64,000 nucleotides of DNA from Neosynechococcus sphagnicola sy1 (GCF_000775285.1 NZ_JJML01000020.1:1-64000), one strand, 5' to 3'; counted from the first letter of the stretch, positions 28,871-39,593 are shown. Translations and numbers: made by a program. Notes: generated by a model from the letters alone, not told the origin.

Positions 28871-31387
28871 ATGTTTGAACTGTTTACAACCAGCGCCATT
28901 AAAGTCATTATGTTGGCTCAAGAAGAAGCTCGGCGTCTCGGTCATAACTTTGTAGGAACCGAGCAACTGCTGTTAGGGCTGATTGCTGCTGAACCCGGCA
29001 TGGCATCCAAGGTCTTAAAATCTTTAGGCATTACCTTGGCGGATGTGCGGCGGGAGATTGAAGCGGTGATTGGTCGTAGCTCTAGTTATGTCAGTGCAGA
29101 GATTCCCTTCACTCCCCGGAGTCGGCGGGTGCTGGAACTCTCGCTAAATGAAGCGCGACAGCTGGGGCAGAACAACGTTGACACCGAACACATATTACTC
29201 GGCTTAATTCAGGACGGAGAAGGTTTGGCAGCCAGAGTCCTGGAACATTTAGGGGTCGATCGCAACCAGATCCGGACGCAAGTGATGCAAGCGATCGCCC
29301 CCAAACCCATCCTTGCGAGTCAAAACCCCCAGCGCAAAAAGACCCCGGTTCTCGATGAGTGTGGCATTGATCTCACCCAACTGGCCACCCTGGGAAAGCT
29401 TGACCCCGTGGTGGGGCGGCAAAGAGAAGTTGAACGGGTGATCCAAATTCTGGGTCGTCGCACCAAAAACAACCCAATTTTACTGGGGGAACCCGGTGTG
29501 GGTAAAACAGCACTAGCCGAGGGATTGGCTCAGCGCATCGTCAACCATGATGTCCCTGAAACCTTGGTCGGGAAACGGGTGCTGACCTTAAATATCAGCT
29601 CCTTAATTGCCGGCACCAAGTATCGGGGGGAGTTCGAGGAACGCCTGAAGCGGATTATGACTGAAATTCGCAGCAATGGCGATGTGATTTTAGTCATTGA
29701 TGAGGTGCATACGTTGGTGGGCGCAGGAGCCGCCGAAGGGGCGATCGATGCCGCGAATATCCTCAAGCCTGCCCTAGCGCGGGGGGAACTGCAATGTATT
29801 GGGGCTACTACCCTAGATGAATACCGTCAGTACATTGAGCGGGATGCGGCTCTGGAGCGCCGTTTTCAGCCCGTGATGGTGGGTGAACCCAGTGTGGAAG
29901 AAACGATTCAGATTTTGCACGGTTTACGCAGTCGCTACGAACAGCACCACAAACTCACGATCTCCGATCTAGCCCTAGAAGCGGCTGCCAAGCTATCGGA
30001 TCGCTATATTTCAGACCGATTCCTACCAGATAAAGCGATTGATTTGGTGGATGAAGCAGGTTCGCGTGTCCATATCCAGCACTCAAAACAGGTGTCAGCG
30101 GCGAAGGAACTGCAAACCGAGCTCAATCGAATTCTAGACAGTAAACAGGATGCGGTGCGATTGCAAGAGTTTGCCCAAGCGGGCAAATTGCGCGATCGCG
30201 AACTGGAGATCCAGCGAGAGATTCAAGCCTCGGCTCCAGAGAATACCGAGCAGGGTAATGATCCCAGTCTCACGACCATTGTTGATGTCGCTGATATTGC
30301 CCAAATTGTTGCCGCCTGGACGGGGATTCCCGTCAGCAAACTCACCGAATCGGAATCGGAAAAATTCTTGCACATCGAAGAGATTCTCCACCAGCGGCTG
30401 ATTGGTCAGGTCGAAGCCGTTGCCGCGATCGCCCGTGCCATTCGCCGTGCCCGGATGGGGCTCAAAGATCCCAAGCGACCGATCGCCAGCTTTATCTTTG
30501 CGGGGCCGACGGGGGTGGGAAAGACCGAACTGGTGAAATCCCTGGCTGCCTGCTTCTTTGGCTCTGAAGCCGCCATGATTCGCTTAGACATGTCTGAATA
30601 TATGGAGCGTCACACCGTTTCCAAGCTGGTGGGTTCTCCTCCTGGCTACATCGGCTACAGCGAAGGTGGGCAACTCACCGCCGCCGTGCGGCGTCAACCC
30701 TATTCCGTGGTGTTATTTGACGAAATCGAAAAAGCTCACCCCGATGTGTGCAATCTGCTGCTCCAGATTCTTGAAGATGGCCGCTTAACCGATGCCAAAG
30801 GTCGCACCATCGACTTCAAAAACACGGTCATCGTCATGACCTCAAATGTTGGCTCGAAGGTCATTCAAAAAGGTGGCGGTGGACTGGGTTTCGAGTTTTC
30901 GGAGCATCCCACCGATGCCAATTACAACCGAATTGTTGGCCTCGTGAATGAGGAACTTAAGCAGTACTTCCGCCCCGAATTTCTCAACCGCCTGGATGAA
31001 ATTATTGTCTTCCGGCAACTGACCCAGCCTGAAGTCAAACAAATTTCTGAGCTGCTGCTGCGGGAATTCTTTAGCCGTTTAGCAGCGCAAGGCATTACCT
31101 TGGAAGTCACCGATCGCTTTAAGGAGCGCTTAGTCGAAGCAGGCTATCATCCTGAGCTAGGAGCCCGTCCCCTGCGTCGAGCCATTACCCGCCTGTTGGA
31201 GGACTGTCTGACGGAGGAAATTCTCTCGGGTCGGGTGAAGTCGGGAGATGCCGTGGTGGTGGATGTCGATGCGGCGGGGGAAGTGCAGGTGTTACGCCAG
31301 GGTGCCGTCGCTGCCCCGCTGCCCGATAGTGACCTCGGAGCTGCCCCGGAATTAACCTCCTTAGGACTGGCGACCGCTGCCTGCTAA
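28871..31387 (+). CDS. clpC: ATP-dependent Clp protease ATPase subunit ClpC (divergent)
   Basis: A Hsp100 class I AAA+ unfoldase of 838 residues that feeds substrates to ClpP. Two Clp_N repeats (about 1-145), AAA module 1 with Walker A GEPGVGKT (206-213) and DEVH, a middle region with a UVR-like [13 protein letters not shown] helix, AAA module 2 with GPTGVGKT (545-552) and the EKAHPDV block, and the LGF tripeptide (GGGGLGFEF) that docks on ClpP. It ends with an unusual alanine-rich tail ([11 protein letters not shown]). The block [20 protein letters not shown] and the first Clp_N repeat diverge from the essential housekeeping ClpC, so this may be a second paralog. Upstream in-frame ATG 28868 and TTG 28865 are possible starts. 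Confidence 0.9.
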   Translation: MFELFTTSAIKVIMLAQEEARRLGHNFVGTEQLLLGLIAAEPGMASKVLKSLGITLADVRREIEAVIGRSSSYVSAEIPFTPRSRRVLELSLNEARQLGQNNVDTEHILLGLIQDGEGLAARVLEHLGVDRNQIRTQVMQAIAPKPILASQNPQRKKTPVLDECGIDLTQLATLGKLDPVVGRQREVERVIQILGRRTKNNPILLGEPGVGKTALAEGLAQRIVNHDVPETLVGKRVLTLNISSLIAGTKYRGEFEERLKRIMTEIRSNGDVILVIDEVHTLVGAGAAEGAIDAANILKPALARGELQCIGATTLDEYRQYIERDAALERRFQPVMVGEPSVEETIQILHGLRSRYEQHHKLTISDLALEAAAKLSDRYISDRFLPDKAIDLVDEAGSRVHIQHSKQVSAAKELQTELNRILDSKQDAVRLQEFAQAGKLRDRELEIQREIQASAPENTEQGNDPSLTTIVDVADIAQIVAAWTGIPVSKLTESESEKFLHIEEILHQRLIGQVEAVAAIARAIRRARMGLKDPKRPIASFIFAGPTGVGKTELVKSLAACFFGSEAAMIRLDMSEYMERHTVSKLVGSPPGYIGYSEGGQLTAAVRRQPYSVVLFDEIEKAHPDVCNLLLQILEDGRLTDAKGRTIDFKNTVIVMTSNVGSKVIQKGGGGLGFEFSEHPTDANYNRIVGLVNEELKQYFRPEFLNRLDEIIVFRQLTQPEVKQISELLLREFFSRLAAQGITLEVTDRFKERLVEAGYHPELGARPLRRAITRLLEDCLTEEILSGRVKSGDAVVVDVDAAGEVQVLRQGAVAAPLPDSDLGAAPELTSLGLATAAC

Positions 31388-31477
31388 AACCAACGATCCC
31401 AGACCTGCCGCCGGGGCTGTGGAGGGAGTAAAATCAGCCAAGTGGTTCAACTTCAAAGCTGGTTCTGAAAGAGAGTA

Positions 31478-31702
31478 ATGTCACACACCATTGTTACGGA
31501 TACCTGTGAAGGGGTTGCAGATTGCGTTGAAGCCTGCCCCGTTGCCTGCATCCACGAGGGGCCGGGTAAAAATCGTCAGGGTACAGACTGGTACTGGATT
31601 GATTTTGCCACCTGTATTGACTGCGGTATTTGTCTCCAGGTCTGCCCGGTTGAGGGGGCAATTGTGCCTGAGGAGCGTCCTGATCTACAAAAAACACCCT
31701 AG
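31478..31702 (+). CDS. Bacterial-type two-cluster ferredoxin
   Basis: A 74-residue ferredoxin. Cysteines at 10, 16, 20 and 24 (the last two within ACPVAC) and at 46, 49, 52 and 56 (CIDCGICLQVCP) give two cluster motifs; the spacing C10-x5-C16 is like 7Fe/8Fe ferredoxins of bacterial type, where the first cluster may be 3Fe-4S. It is not PsaC, which has a different cysteine pattern. It likely carries electrons in the cytosol; the partner is unknown. A purine-rich site (GAAAGAGAGTA) precedes the ATG. Start and length are well supported. The next gene begins 10 bases later. Confidence 0.88.
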   Translation: MSHTIVTDTCEGVADCVEACPVACIHEGPGKNRQGTDWYWIDFATCIDCGICLQVCPVEGAIVPEERPDLQKTP

Positions 31703-31711
31703 TCACAAGTT

Positions 31712-32460
31712 ATGAACCAACCTGTGCCTTCCACCGCTATCTTAGAGGTCGTGGATGTCTATGCCGGGTATGTCAAGGGACTGGATATCCTCCAGGGGGT
31801 AAATCTCAAGGTCTATCCAGGGGAATTGATTGCAATTATTGGCCCCAACGGTGCCGGTAAGTCTACCCTGGTGAAGACGGTGTTTGGACTTCTGACCCCC
31901 CACCGAGGTCAGATCCGGTTCCAGGGGCAGGCGATCGCCGGATTGAAATCAAACGAGATTGTGCAGCGGGGCATGTGCTACGTGCCGCAGATTGCCAATG
32001 TTTTCCCTTCCCTCACCGTGGATGAAAACTTAGAGATGGGAGCCTATCTCTGCTCCTCTCCCTTGCAGCCGATCAAAGACGGAATTTTTGCCACGTTCCC
32101 CGTCCTCGCCAATCGGCGGCGGCAGCGAGCCGGCACCCTATCCGGTGGGGAGCGACAAATGCTCGCGATGGGGCGCGCCTTAATGGTACAGCCCAGCTTG
32201 TTAATGCTGGATGAACCCTCCGCCGCCCTTTACCCCCCTGTTGGTGACCAGTGTCTTTGAGCAAATTCAGCAGATTCACCGGGGGGGGTACCGCCATTGT
32301 TTTGGTGGAACAAAATGCCCGTAAAGCCCTGGCAATGGCTGACCGAGGCTATGTGCTGGATACGGGGCGAGATCGCTACGAAGGCAAAGGGAGTGATTTA
32401 TTACAAGATGCCAAAGTTCGAGAACTCTATTTAGGGGTCAACGCCAACTCACCGTCATGA
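31712..32460 (+). CDS. LivF-type ABC transporter ATPase (two frameshifts)
   Basis: An ATP-binding protein of 248 residues of the branched-chain amino acid (LivF/NatE) type. Walker A is GPNGAGKST (44-52), the signature is LSGGERQ (about 142), Walker B LLMLDEPS, and the H-loop region ends in IVLVEQNAR. The frame breaks twice: at the TTTACCCCCC tract (32229-32238), where one base must be removed to give PLLVTSVFEQIQ, and at the G8 run (32281-32288), where one G must go to give RGGTAIVLVEQ. The length then is 249 codons. The gene is complete but has no permease or binding protein nearby, so it must work with components elsewhere. It overlaps the start of the next gene by four bases. Confidence 0.8.
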
Positions 32461-33305
32461 CAGAGATTTTATTCCAGCAAATTCAACAGTTCTATGACGG
32501 TGCTTCGGGGCTGTGGGAGCAGATCTGGGGAGAGCATATGCACCATGGCTACTACGGCAGTGATGGTCAGCAAGCCCCGGATCGCTACCAGGCACAGATT
32601 GATCTGATTGAGGCCCTGTTGAATTGGGCAAGGGTCGGAGAGGCAGGGGAAATTCTAGATGTGGGCTGTGGGATTGGCGGCAGCTCTCTGAATCTGGCGC
32701 AGCGGTTTCAAGCCGCTGTGACAGGGATTACCCTCAGTCCCGTCCAAGTTCAGCGAGCCAGGGAACGGGCTGCCCAAGCAGGTCTGACCACTCAAGCGGA
32801 GTTCCAAGTCGCCAATGCCCTAGCCATGCCCTTTACTGACAACCGCTTCGATCTCGTCTGGTCTTTAGAAAGTGGAGAACACATGCCTGACAAGGCGCAG
32901 TTCTTGCAGGAATGTTATCGGGTACTGCGTCCAGGAGGGACGCTGATTCTGGCCACCTGGTGCCATCGTCCCACCCATATCCAACCCTTAACCGTCGATG
33001 AGCAGCAACTGCTAGCAGCCATTTACCGCGTCTATTGTTTACCCGGTGTTTTGTCCCTCCCCGAATACACCGCGATCGCCCAAAGGCTGGAACTGCAAAA
33101 CCTCCGCACCGCTGATTGGTCAACTGCCGTGGCTCCCTTTTGGGATCAGGTGATTGATTCCGCCTGGAAACCAGCAGCGATTTGGGGATTGCTCCAAGCA
33201 GGATGGACAACGATTCAGGGTGCTTTTGCCCTGGGACTGATGCAGTCAGGCTACCGCAGAGGGTTGATCCGTTATGGAGTCCTGACCGCAACAAAACATC
33301 ATTAA
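32457..33305 (+). CDS. Tocopherol O-methyltransferase (gamma-TMT-like)
   Basis: A class I SAM-dependent methyltransferase of 282 residues. The N-terminus FYDGASGLWEQIWGEHMHH is the hallmark of gamma-tocopherol methyltransferase, and the SAM-binding motif I is ILDVGCGIGGSSL (about 67-79), followed by ITLSPVQV and the LESGEHMPDK block. The final step of alpha-tocopherol synthesis is methylation of gamma-tocopherol at ring C5. The sequence resembles Synechocystis Slr0089 as I remember it over its full length, but lacks the N-terminal extension. It starts four bases inside the end of the ABC ATPase gene (ATGA overlap), so they are translationally linked. Other quinone methyltransferases are the alternative. 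Confidence 0.82.
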   Translation: MTEILFQQIQQFYDGASGLWEQIWGEHMHHGYYGSDGQQAPDRYQAQIDLIEALLNWARVGEAGEILDVGCGIGGSSLNLAQRFQAAVTGITLSPVQVQRARERAAQAGLTTQAEFQVANALAMPFTDNRFDLVWSLESGEHMPDKAQFLQECYRVLRPGGTLILATWCHRPTHIQPLTVDEQQLLAAIYRVYCLPGVLSLPEYTAIAQRLELQNLRTADWSTAVAPFWDQVIDSAWKPAAIWGLLQAGWTTIQGAFALGLMQSGYRRGLIRYGVLTATKHH

Positions 33306-33322
33306 GGGAAAGGTGACCGACT

Positions 33323-34472
33323 TCAGGTTGAACTGCCTGCGAACACCCGTGGTTGACTCAGGACATCCCCATAGAGATCCTCAAGGCGGGAAATATTGGC
33401 ACTGAGGGCATAGGATTCCACCACCCGTTGACGAGCCTTTTGCCCCAGGGCACGAATCCAGGTAGGATGGTCACGCAACAGGGGTAGGAGGGTGCGAATC
33501 TGACTGGAGACTCCCTGGGTTTTAAGAATGATCCCCGCCTCATCCTGGAGAACCTCGCCATCCGCCCCCACATCGGTGGCTAAACAGGCCAGCCCACAGG
33601 CCATGGCCTCCAGCAACGATAGGGACAACCCCTCCACCAGGGAGGGCAAAATAAACACATCACAGCCTCGCAGAATCTCAATCCGCCGCCGTTCATCCGG
33701 CTCAAACCCCAACCAGAGAATCCCCAGATCTTCACCATAGAAGGGTTCCAGGGAGGAGCGCATGGGGCCATCCCCTACAATCACCAGTTTGCAGTCTAGC
33801 CCCAACTTAGCCTGTTTCCAGGCGCGTAACAGGGTTTCCACAGTTTTTTTCAGGGGCAATGCGTCCCTGGTAGACAAACAGCTGTCCGGCATTAAGTTCC
33901 TGCTTCAGGGAAGATCCCCCTGGAGCATACTTCTGGACATCCACTCCGTTGGGAATAATCACCACCCGATCCCCAGGCACCCCCAATCGCACCAGCAAAT
34001 CCCGTTGAATTTGAGAGAAGATAATCACCCGGTTGTAGTGAGCCAAAAACGGGGCGTAGAGCTGATACATCAGGTGTTGGGTTCCCGATGTAAAATTGCG
34101 GGGCTTGCGGTCAAAGGCAGGGTGGAAGGTGGCCACCAAGGGTAGGCCTAGCTCTTCACAGATCTCAGGGAGCAGAAAATCCAGGGGTGAGAGGGTGAGG
34201 GAAGCATGAACTAGATCGGGCTTGAGTTCGCGGAGTGACTGACTCAAGACCTTGCTCGATCGGGGGGAAGGAATGGTATAAATTTGAGACTTATAGAGAA
34301 AGGGCAGGGGTACTTCAGGGCAGGAGGGCCAACCATCGGGGGAGGTTTCTTCCTGGGCAAAGTGGAGAAAGCTAACCTGGTATCCCCGATCCAACAAGGC
34401 ATTGGTTACCTCTCGACCATAGGTAACGTTGCCACAAAACGGAGATTTTTTTCCAAGCCAGGCAATGTGCAT
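33323..34472 (-). CDS. GT4 family glycosyltransferase (one frameshift)
   Basis: A GT-B fold glycosyltransferase of about 382 residues. The N-terminal domain has HIAWLGKKSPFCGNVTYGREVT, a typical glycine-rich start, and VVIIPNGVDVQKY before the linker. The C-terminal nucleotide-sugar domain has KLVIVGDGP and the EX7E region CDVFILPSLVEGLSLSLLEAMACG. The frame breaks in A7 (plus-strand T7 at 33844-33850); removing one A gives PEKTVETLLRAWKQ, the normal linker between the two domains, and the total becomes a multiple of three. Likely in cell-envelope or exopolysaccharide synthesis; donor and acceptor are unknown. It is downstream of the MFS gene on the same strand. Confidence 0.82.
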
Positions 34473-34510
34473 TCTGGTGCAGTCTCAAATGAGCAGGGAT
34501 GGGGCAACCC

Positions 34511-36091
34511 CTAGGATTCAGATGGGTTCACACCCGTAACGGAAATATACCAGGTCAGACTCCCTCCTGCGATCGCCAGGGCTGCTAACCCTAAAAAAAC
34601 TGTTTGCAATCCCAGCAGGGTTTCCGCCACCCCCACCAATGCCAAAGGCAAACTCAGGGCAATGTTGACGGCGTTGTTTTGCAGCCCAAAGACCTTGCCC
34701 CTCATCTCCTCTGGGGTTTCTTCCTGAATGGTGGTTTGCAAGGGGACACCAATCATGGCGGCAAAGGTGCCAATGGCGGTCAACAGCAGCACCGTCGGCC
34801 ATAGTCGTTGGGAGAAGAGGGCCAGGCCCACGAGGGCGATCGCCATGCCCAGGGAACCGTAAAAGCCCAGGCGGTTTCGAGATCCTAACCGTGCCCCAAA
34901 ATGGCCTAAAATTGTTGCCCCAATCACCATCCCCACCCCCCCTGCTGCTAACAGAAAGCCAAATTGGGAGGCTTTAATTTCCGGGATCACCTGAGCCAGA
35001 CGTACCGCCATGACCGAGAGAGCCGCCACAATGGAAAATAAAATCACCAGCTGCATCAGAGCTGCCCTTACCTGCCGCTGTTGACCCAGATAGCGGAGTC
35101 CTTCCTGAATATCTTGCCAAACATGGGGGGTTTCCCGTTCCAGGCTATTGAGGTTTTCTCCCGTTTGCAGCAACAGCAGCAATAACCCCGCGATCGCATA
35201 GCACCCCCCCACCACCAGTTCTTTACCGATATCCGCTGCTGCGCCCACTTGGGCAAACACGGTATCGGCGATCGCCAGCAAGGGTTCCCCCACCGCAAAG
35301 CCCACGATCAGTGAGCCCATCATGGTCGTGGTGTAGAGGGAGTTGGCGGACAACAAATGCCGCCGCTCGACCACAAGGGGGATGACCGCCTGTTCTGCCG
35401 GCGCAAAAAACTTGGGTCAGCGTAGAGACTAAAAAGGTAATCAAGAGGATGAAGCAAAAACCCACGGGAACCCCAGCGATGGTTCCCCAATCCTGAGACA
35501 GCCATAGGAGGAAGGGCGATGACAGCACCAGGAATCCCCGGAGCAGATTGGTTACAACTAACACCGCTTTTTTTGGGCCAGCGATCCACCAGGGCTCCGG
35601 CCACAGAGCCAAACAAAACAGCGGGGATGGTGAAGGCAATCATCACCGCTGAAACCCATCCACTAATGGGCTGATCCTCCAGCTGAAACCGACTGGCAAT
35701 CAAGGCAATCATCAACACCAAGTACACCTTATCCGCCAGTTGGGAAAATACCTGACCACTCCAGAGGGCTAAAAAGTTGCGATTTTTCAGCACTGGAATA
35801 AACCCAGGTTCCGGTTCATCAGGGGGCAGGGGAGCAGGGTCGGGGGCAGCGGTTGGCACCTGGGGTTGGGGGGGAGGAGTCGCGACCACCTGCAGGTTGG
35901 GCAGCTGGTCAACGGGGAACAGTCCGCTATCATCGGCGGGCCATCGCTCTGACGCAAAGACTGACTGATCCGCCCCCCCGTCGCCCGCCCGTCGCCCCTG
36001 AGGCAGATCCTTCCTGTCCCGGGGGGTATCCCCCGATCCCAGCGAGGGTGGTCAACAGAGCGTCCAGTTTTACATCAGGCGATCGCATCAT
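34511..36091 (-). CDS. MFS transporter (three frameshifts)
   Basis: A major facilitator superfamily protein of about 525 residues after three corrections: G7 at about 35973-35979 in the N-terminal linker, A7 (T7 at 35568-35574) after RWPK, and T6 (A6 at 35405-35410) after TQVF. Removing one base at each gives a continuous frame with blocks FLALWSGQVFSQLADKVYLVL, FGSVAGALVDRW and APAEQAVIPLVVERRHLLSANS, as in cyanobacterial multidrug-type exporters. The N-terminal 100 residues are an acidic, proline-rich cytosolic extension. ATG 36091 (MMRSPDVKLDALL) is the likely start. Having three homopolymer indels in one otherwise conserved gene supports sequencing error. Its substrate is unknown. Confidence 0.75.
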
Positions 36092-36103
36092 GGTTTCGAA
36101 CAA

Positions 36104-36955
36104 CTAGAGGGTAGAAGACAGCGCTAGCGTCAGACAACTGTCAACGATAGCAGCGGATCGGATCGGGCGGTCGAAGTGATATTGAGCATACTGACGTAAG
36201 AGGTTTTCCACAGCACCCCAGCTAGCCTGAAGCTGTGAGGGATCAACCTCCTGTTCCCCTAACCCTGGGGGTAACTCAATCTGGGGCAGTTGTTGCAATA
36301 AGGATAACTCTAGGGCATTAAGGCGGGTCTGCACCGGGGTAGGCCGCTGCTGGGAAATGGTCACCTTTGCTTCCTGCGCCCATCGTGCCAAGGCTGTCAG
36401 GCTAACCGTTCCACCAATGACCGCACTGAAGCCAATACACCACTCAGGCTCCGTAAAATTGGGTGTCAGGGGTGCTTGGGTCAGGCAGCAAGCCTGCACC
36501 TGAGGGGCAATCCCTGCCAGTCGGAGCAACTGAAAGACGCCGTGGGTCAATTGGGCGAGGACGACAGCGGTAGCACACTGCTCTAGCCGGCGCAAATGCT
36601 CATTCAATAGATAGAACAACTCCTCCTGAGGCTGATCGCTTAGGGCTTGGAACAGCGCCAACTCTGCCAAGTATTGTCCGGCTGTTAGCTTCCCTAGATC
36701 CTGGCTCAAGCCGGGATAGGATGCCAGAGTCTCTGCCTGGGATATCCTGTCCAGGGTGCGTCCCTTCGAGATCAAGAGGTCATTGACCACAAACAGAGAG
36801 GTGCGTCCCCCCAGCTTCGAGCGATGTTTCCGGGCTCCGGGGGCAACGGCGCGTACTAAGCCAAATTCCCGAGTCAGAACCGTTACCAATCGGTCAGACT
36901 CCCCCAGGGGCATACTTTTGAGATTAATGCCAATTGCTTTGTAGGTAGGACTCAT
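36104..36955 (-). CDS. recO: DNA repair protein RecO
   Basis: A 283-residue protein that anneals single strands and loads RecA with RecR in gap repair. The N-terminal OB fold begins YKAIGINLKSMPLGESDRLV, followed by the FGLVRAVAPGARKHRSKLGG segment and the helical C-terminal domain. The length is slightly longer than E. coli RecO and typical of cyanobacteria. No clear zinc-binding cysteine quartet is present. The gene is upstream of the MFS gene and downstream of deoC on the same strand; the deoC-recO pairing recurs in cyanobacteria as far as I recall. Confidence 0.9.
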   Translation of the reverse strand: MSPTYKAIGINLKSMPLGESDRLVTVLTREFGLVRAVAPGARKHRSKLGGRTSLFVVNDLLISKGRTLDRISQAETLASYPGLSQDLGKLTAGQYLAELALFQALSDQPQEELFYLLNEHLRRLEQCATAVVLAQLTHGVFQLLRLAGIAPQVQACCLTQAPLTPNFTEPEWCIGFSAVIGGTVSLTALARWAQEAKVTISQQRPTPVQTRLNALELSLLQQLPQIELPPGLGEQEVDPSQLQASWGAVENLLRQYAQYHFDRPIRSAAIVDSCLTLALSSTL

Positions 36956-36994
36956 AACACCAACTAGGGAGCCTGAGCCTGGAAACGCTCACCC

Positions 36995-37696
36995 TCAAGG
37001 TTGCAAGCCTGCGATCCCAAGATCTTTATCTAGGTTATCGCGCTGGCGGACAATCTCAACACCATGGGAGGTTCCCAACCGGGATGCACCCGCTAAAACC
37101 AGCTCAATGGCTTGTTCAGCGGTGCGAATCCCACCAGAGGCTTTAATCCCCAGGCGATTTTTGGTAATTTCCTTCAGCAGGCGTACCTCTGGGACCGTTG
37201 CCCCTCCAGCCCACCCTGTACTGGTCTTGAGAAAAGCGACTCCGGCATCCATACAGACTTCAGCGGCCAGACGAATTTCCGCCTCATTTAACCGGGACAT
37301 TTCTAAAATTGCCTTCACCAGTTGCCCCGTTGAGTCACAAATTTCAGCAATTTCCTGGTGCAATTCATTCACCTGACCGGTCTTCAGCCAGCCAAGATTG
37401 ATCATTACATCTAACTCTGTTGCCCCTAGATCCACCGCTTCCTGGGCTTCGTAAAGTTTGACAGCAGCGGTGGAAGCCCCACTGGGAAACCCAATCACAG
37501 TGCAGACCTTTGGCACCTTGCCCTGTAACAGCATTGCCACCTGCCGCACATAAACCGGGTAAACACAAACCGCCGCGAACCCAAAGCGAACCGCTTCATC
37601 GCACCCCTTTTCAATTTGCTCGGGGGTTGCCATCGGACTTAGCAAGGCATGATCAATCAAGGGTGCGAGATCAATATCTGGATAGTCCGCAGTCAT
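36995..37696 (-). CDS. deoC: Deoxyribose-phosphate aldolase DeoC
   Basis: A class I aldolase of 233 residues that cleaves 2-deoxyribose-5-phosphate to glyceraldehyde-3-phosphate and acetaldehyde. The Schiff-base lysine is K157 in FLKTSTG, the proton-relay lysine is K185 in GIKASGG, and Asp96 in ELDVMIN is in the usual place. I chose ATG 37696 ([19 protein letters not shown]) because family members start there; the frame is open to 37816 but the extra 40 residues lack conservation features. The stop is about 40 bases before recO, so the two are probably cotranscribed. Confidence 0.9.
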   Translation of the reverse strand: MTADYPDIDLAPLIDHALLSPMATPEQIEKGCDEAVRFGFAAVCVYPVYVRQVAMLLQGKVPKVCTVIGFPSGASTAAVKLYEAQEAVDLGATELDVMINLGWLKTGQVNELHQEIAEICDSTGQLVKAILEMSRLNEAEIRLAAEVCMDAGVAFLKTSTGWAGGATVPEVRLLKEITKNRLGIKASGGIRTAEQAIELVLAGASRLGTSHGVEIVRQRDNLDKDLGIAGLQP

Positions 37697-37933
37697 GAAG
37701 GGTCTCAGGGAAAGGACAGTGACCCTATCGGCAGGCACCAATATCGGAGGGTGCATGTCCACAAGGTACCGTCCAAATTCTAGCAATCGCCGTTGGATTC
37801 TGTTGATCCATGCCATTGACCTGGCATCGATGCCGGGGGATCAGGGATTAGCAACCATGGTGAAGGCAGCCCAGTAATCAAGATGGGACAATACTTTAGC
37901 CTTGGTGCTCAATCGACACGTCTGGAAGATTGA

Positions 37934-38990
37934 TTAATTCAGAGGGCGCAAAGTCCCAAGATTTGTGCTCAGAGCTGAGGGATTCAGCCCTGCACGCTGA
38001 GCCACCAACCAGCCGATGGCTTCTAAATAGGAGGGGACTGAAACGGCCTCGATACCCAAGGACTCTGAACTGACCTGGAGTCGCGTGTGATTTGCTTGCA
38101 CCGCAATAATCTGTGCTGGGGTCTGGGCAAACTGGAGGAGGCCACTGCCACCACAGGCAGTTGCGGGTACGATCACCGCATCCACCTGATTAACCTCAAT
38201 ATCCCCCGACTGGGAGTTACCAGAGAGTATAAATTGAGGTGCCCGACTCAACCCCACCAAAACGCAGGGTAAAAACGGTGTAGCCGATTTCTTCTGCGGC
38301 AGATCGCGGGGAAATCTGTGGATCTAAGGGCAGGGGAGGTAAGGCAGGGGCGTGAGCGCAGGGGATCTGAAAGTTACGGACAACCAGATGGCTGATGACG
38401 GCTTCTGCTCCCGCCAGGGGATCCACCCCATGTCCCTGGCGGTAGCTTTGTAGTGCCTCGCTCCCACTGTCATCGGGGAAACGCGCCACCACCGCGATCG
38501 CCTCTGCCTGCGCTTGGTGGATTAATTGATCGACGGCTCGCAGTAAGCTGCCGGGATTCTGGATGGTTCCCCAAGTAGCCCCCGAGGCAGCGGTTTGTAA
38601 TTCCACCCCCAAGGGGGCATCGGTGACCACATAATCCGTAAGATTTAACCCCAGGGTTGCCCGAGTCGCTTCGGCGGCCTGGAGGTGTCGGAGCCGCAGC
38701 TCCGCTTCCATGCCTTGATCAAGGACAATACCAACCCGATTGTTGCGGACTGGACGCAACTTCCAGTGTCCGGCTGCAAACTGATCTAGACCATAGCCTT
38801 CAACATAGAGGGCATTGGGCAGCGGCCAATAGAGTTGAGCCCCATTGAGGACATTGGGATGGGTAATCAGACAATCCGCAACTTGGGCGATCGCCCGAGC
38901 GACTGGCAGTGCATCTCCGGCATAACCACCGATGGCAGCCCCTACCCCAGTGGGAATGATCAAAACCACCGTAAACGGACGCTGGTGCAA
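37934..38990 (-). CDS. DUF3326 family protein (one frameshift)
   Basis: A conserved cyanobacterial protein of about 351 residues. The N-terminus has VVLIIPTGVGAAIGGYAGDALPVARA, and the C-terminal part has VDAVIVPATACGGSGLLQFAQ. The frame breaks in T5 (plus-strand A5 at 38271-38275); removing one T gives GYTVLPCVLVGLSRAPQFI and fuses the two open frames into one of the right length. The function is unknown. The glycine-rich N-terminal loop and the second TACGGSG loop hint at a nucleotide- or phosphate-binding fold, but this is inference. It starts six bases after the small gene upstream, suggesting a unit. Confidence 0.75.
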
Positions 38991-38996
38991 CCGTGC

Positions 38997-39185
38997 TTAA
39001 TCTTCAACTGCGGCAGAAACCATGACCACGGCTTCAACGTGAGCCGTTTGCTGGTCAGTATCCACTTTGGTAATCGCCCAGCGCAATGGTTCACCGTGGG
39101 TTTGCAGGGTGGCTTCTACCGCCCGATGAATTTCTAGGGGAGATCTTTGCAGATCAATCTCTGCGGTGATGAAGTGGGTGGTCAT
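38997..39185 (-). CDS. Small conserved cyanobacterial protein
   Basis: A protein of 62 residues beginning MTTHFITAEIDLQRSPLEIH and ending in VEAVVMVSAAVED. The middle GEPLRWAITKVD is a strong conserved-looking block. I recall similar 55-65-residue proteins in cyanobacteria but no function. A good purine-rich site (AGGAGGAT) precedes the ATG on the minus strand. It sits six bases upstream of the DUF3326 gene, so the two are probably cotranscribed. Confidence 0.7.
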   Translation of the reverse strand: MTTHFITAEIDLQRSPLEIHRAVEATLQTHGEPLRWAITKVDTDQQTAHVEAVVMVSAAVED

Positions 39186-39324
39186 GGTTTAGTATCCTCC
39201 TGAAGGCATCCTACCAGAAAGTTCCCCCTTGAAAACCCTGGAGCTATCCTCTGGAAGGTACGGAATAGTTGTAGGCTCAGCGTCAGCCAAGTTAGGGTAG
39301 GGGCAAATCGGTGCGAGATTAACC

Positions 39325-39555
39325 ATGCGCCTCTGGATCACCTGCTTTTTTCTCTTGTTTGCAGTCGCTGAAATCCTTCAATGGCTAAAGCAATTTTCCC
39401 TGCCCCTCCCGATTTACATCTTAGGCGGCGCCTTTTTAGCGATCGCGGCCAATGCAGATAAGCAGACGAGTCTCCCCCTACCTTGGGGGAATCACGCACT
39501 CAGGCAGCCCACAGTCGACCCTCCGCCTATGGCTGAACTAGAGGATCGAGAATAA
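39325..39555 (+). CDS. Small membrane protein of unknown function
   Basis: A protein of 76 residues with two hydrophobic segments (about 3-17 and 26-43) and a hydrophilic C-terminus. The start MRLWITCFFLLFAVAEILQWL and following PLPIYILGGAFLAIAAN are of a type I recall in cyanobacterial genomes as short hypothetical proteins. No function is known. It is convergent with the carotenoid oxygenase gene. Confidence 0.6.
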   Translation: MRLWITCFFLLFAVAEILQWLKQFSLPLPIYILGGAFLAIAANADKQTSLPLPWGNHALRQPTVDPPPMAELEDRE

Positions 39556-39593
39556 GCCTTTCCTGGAATTTTCGGAACTGAACTCCGATGGCG

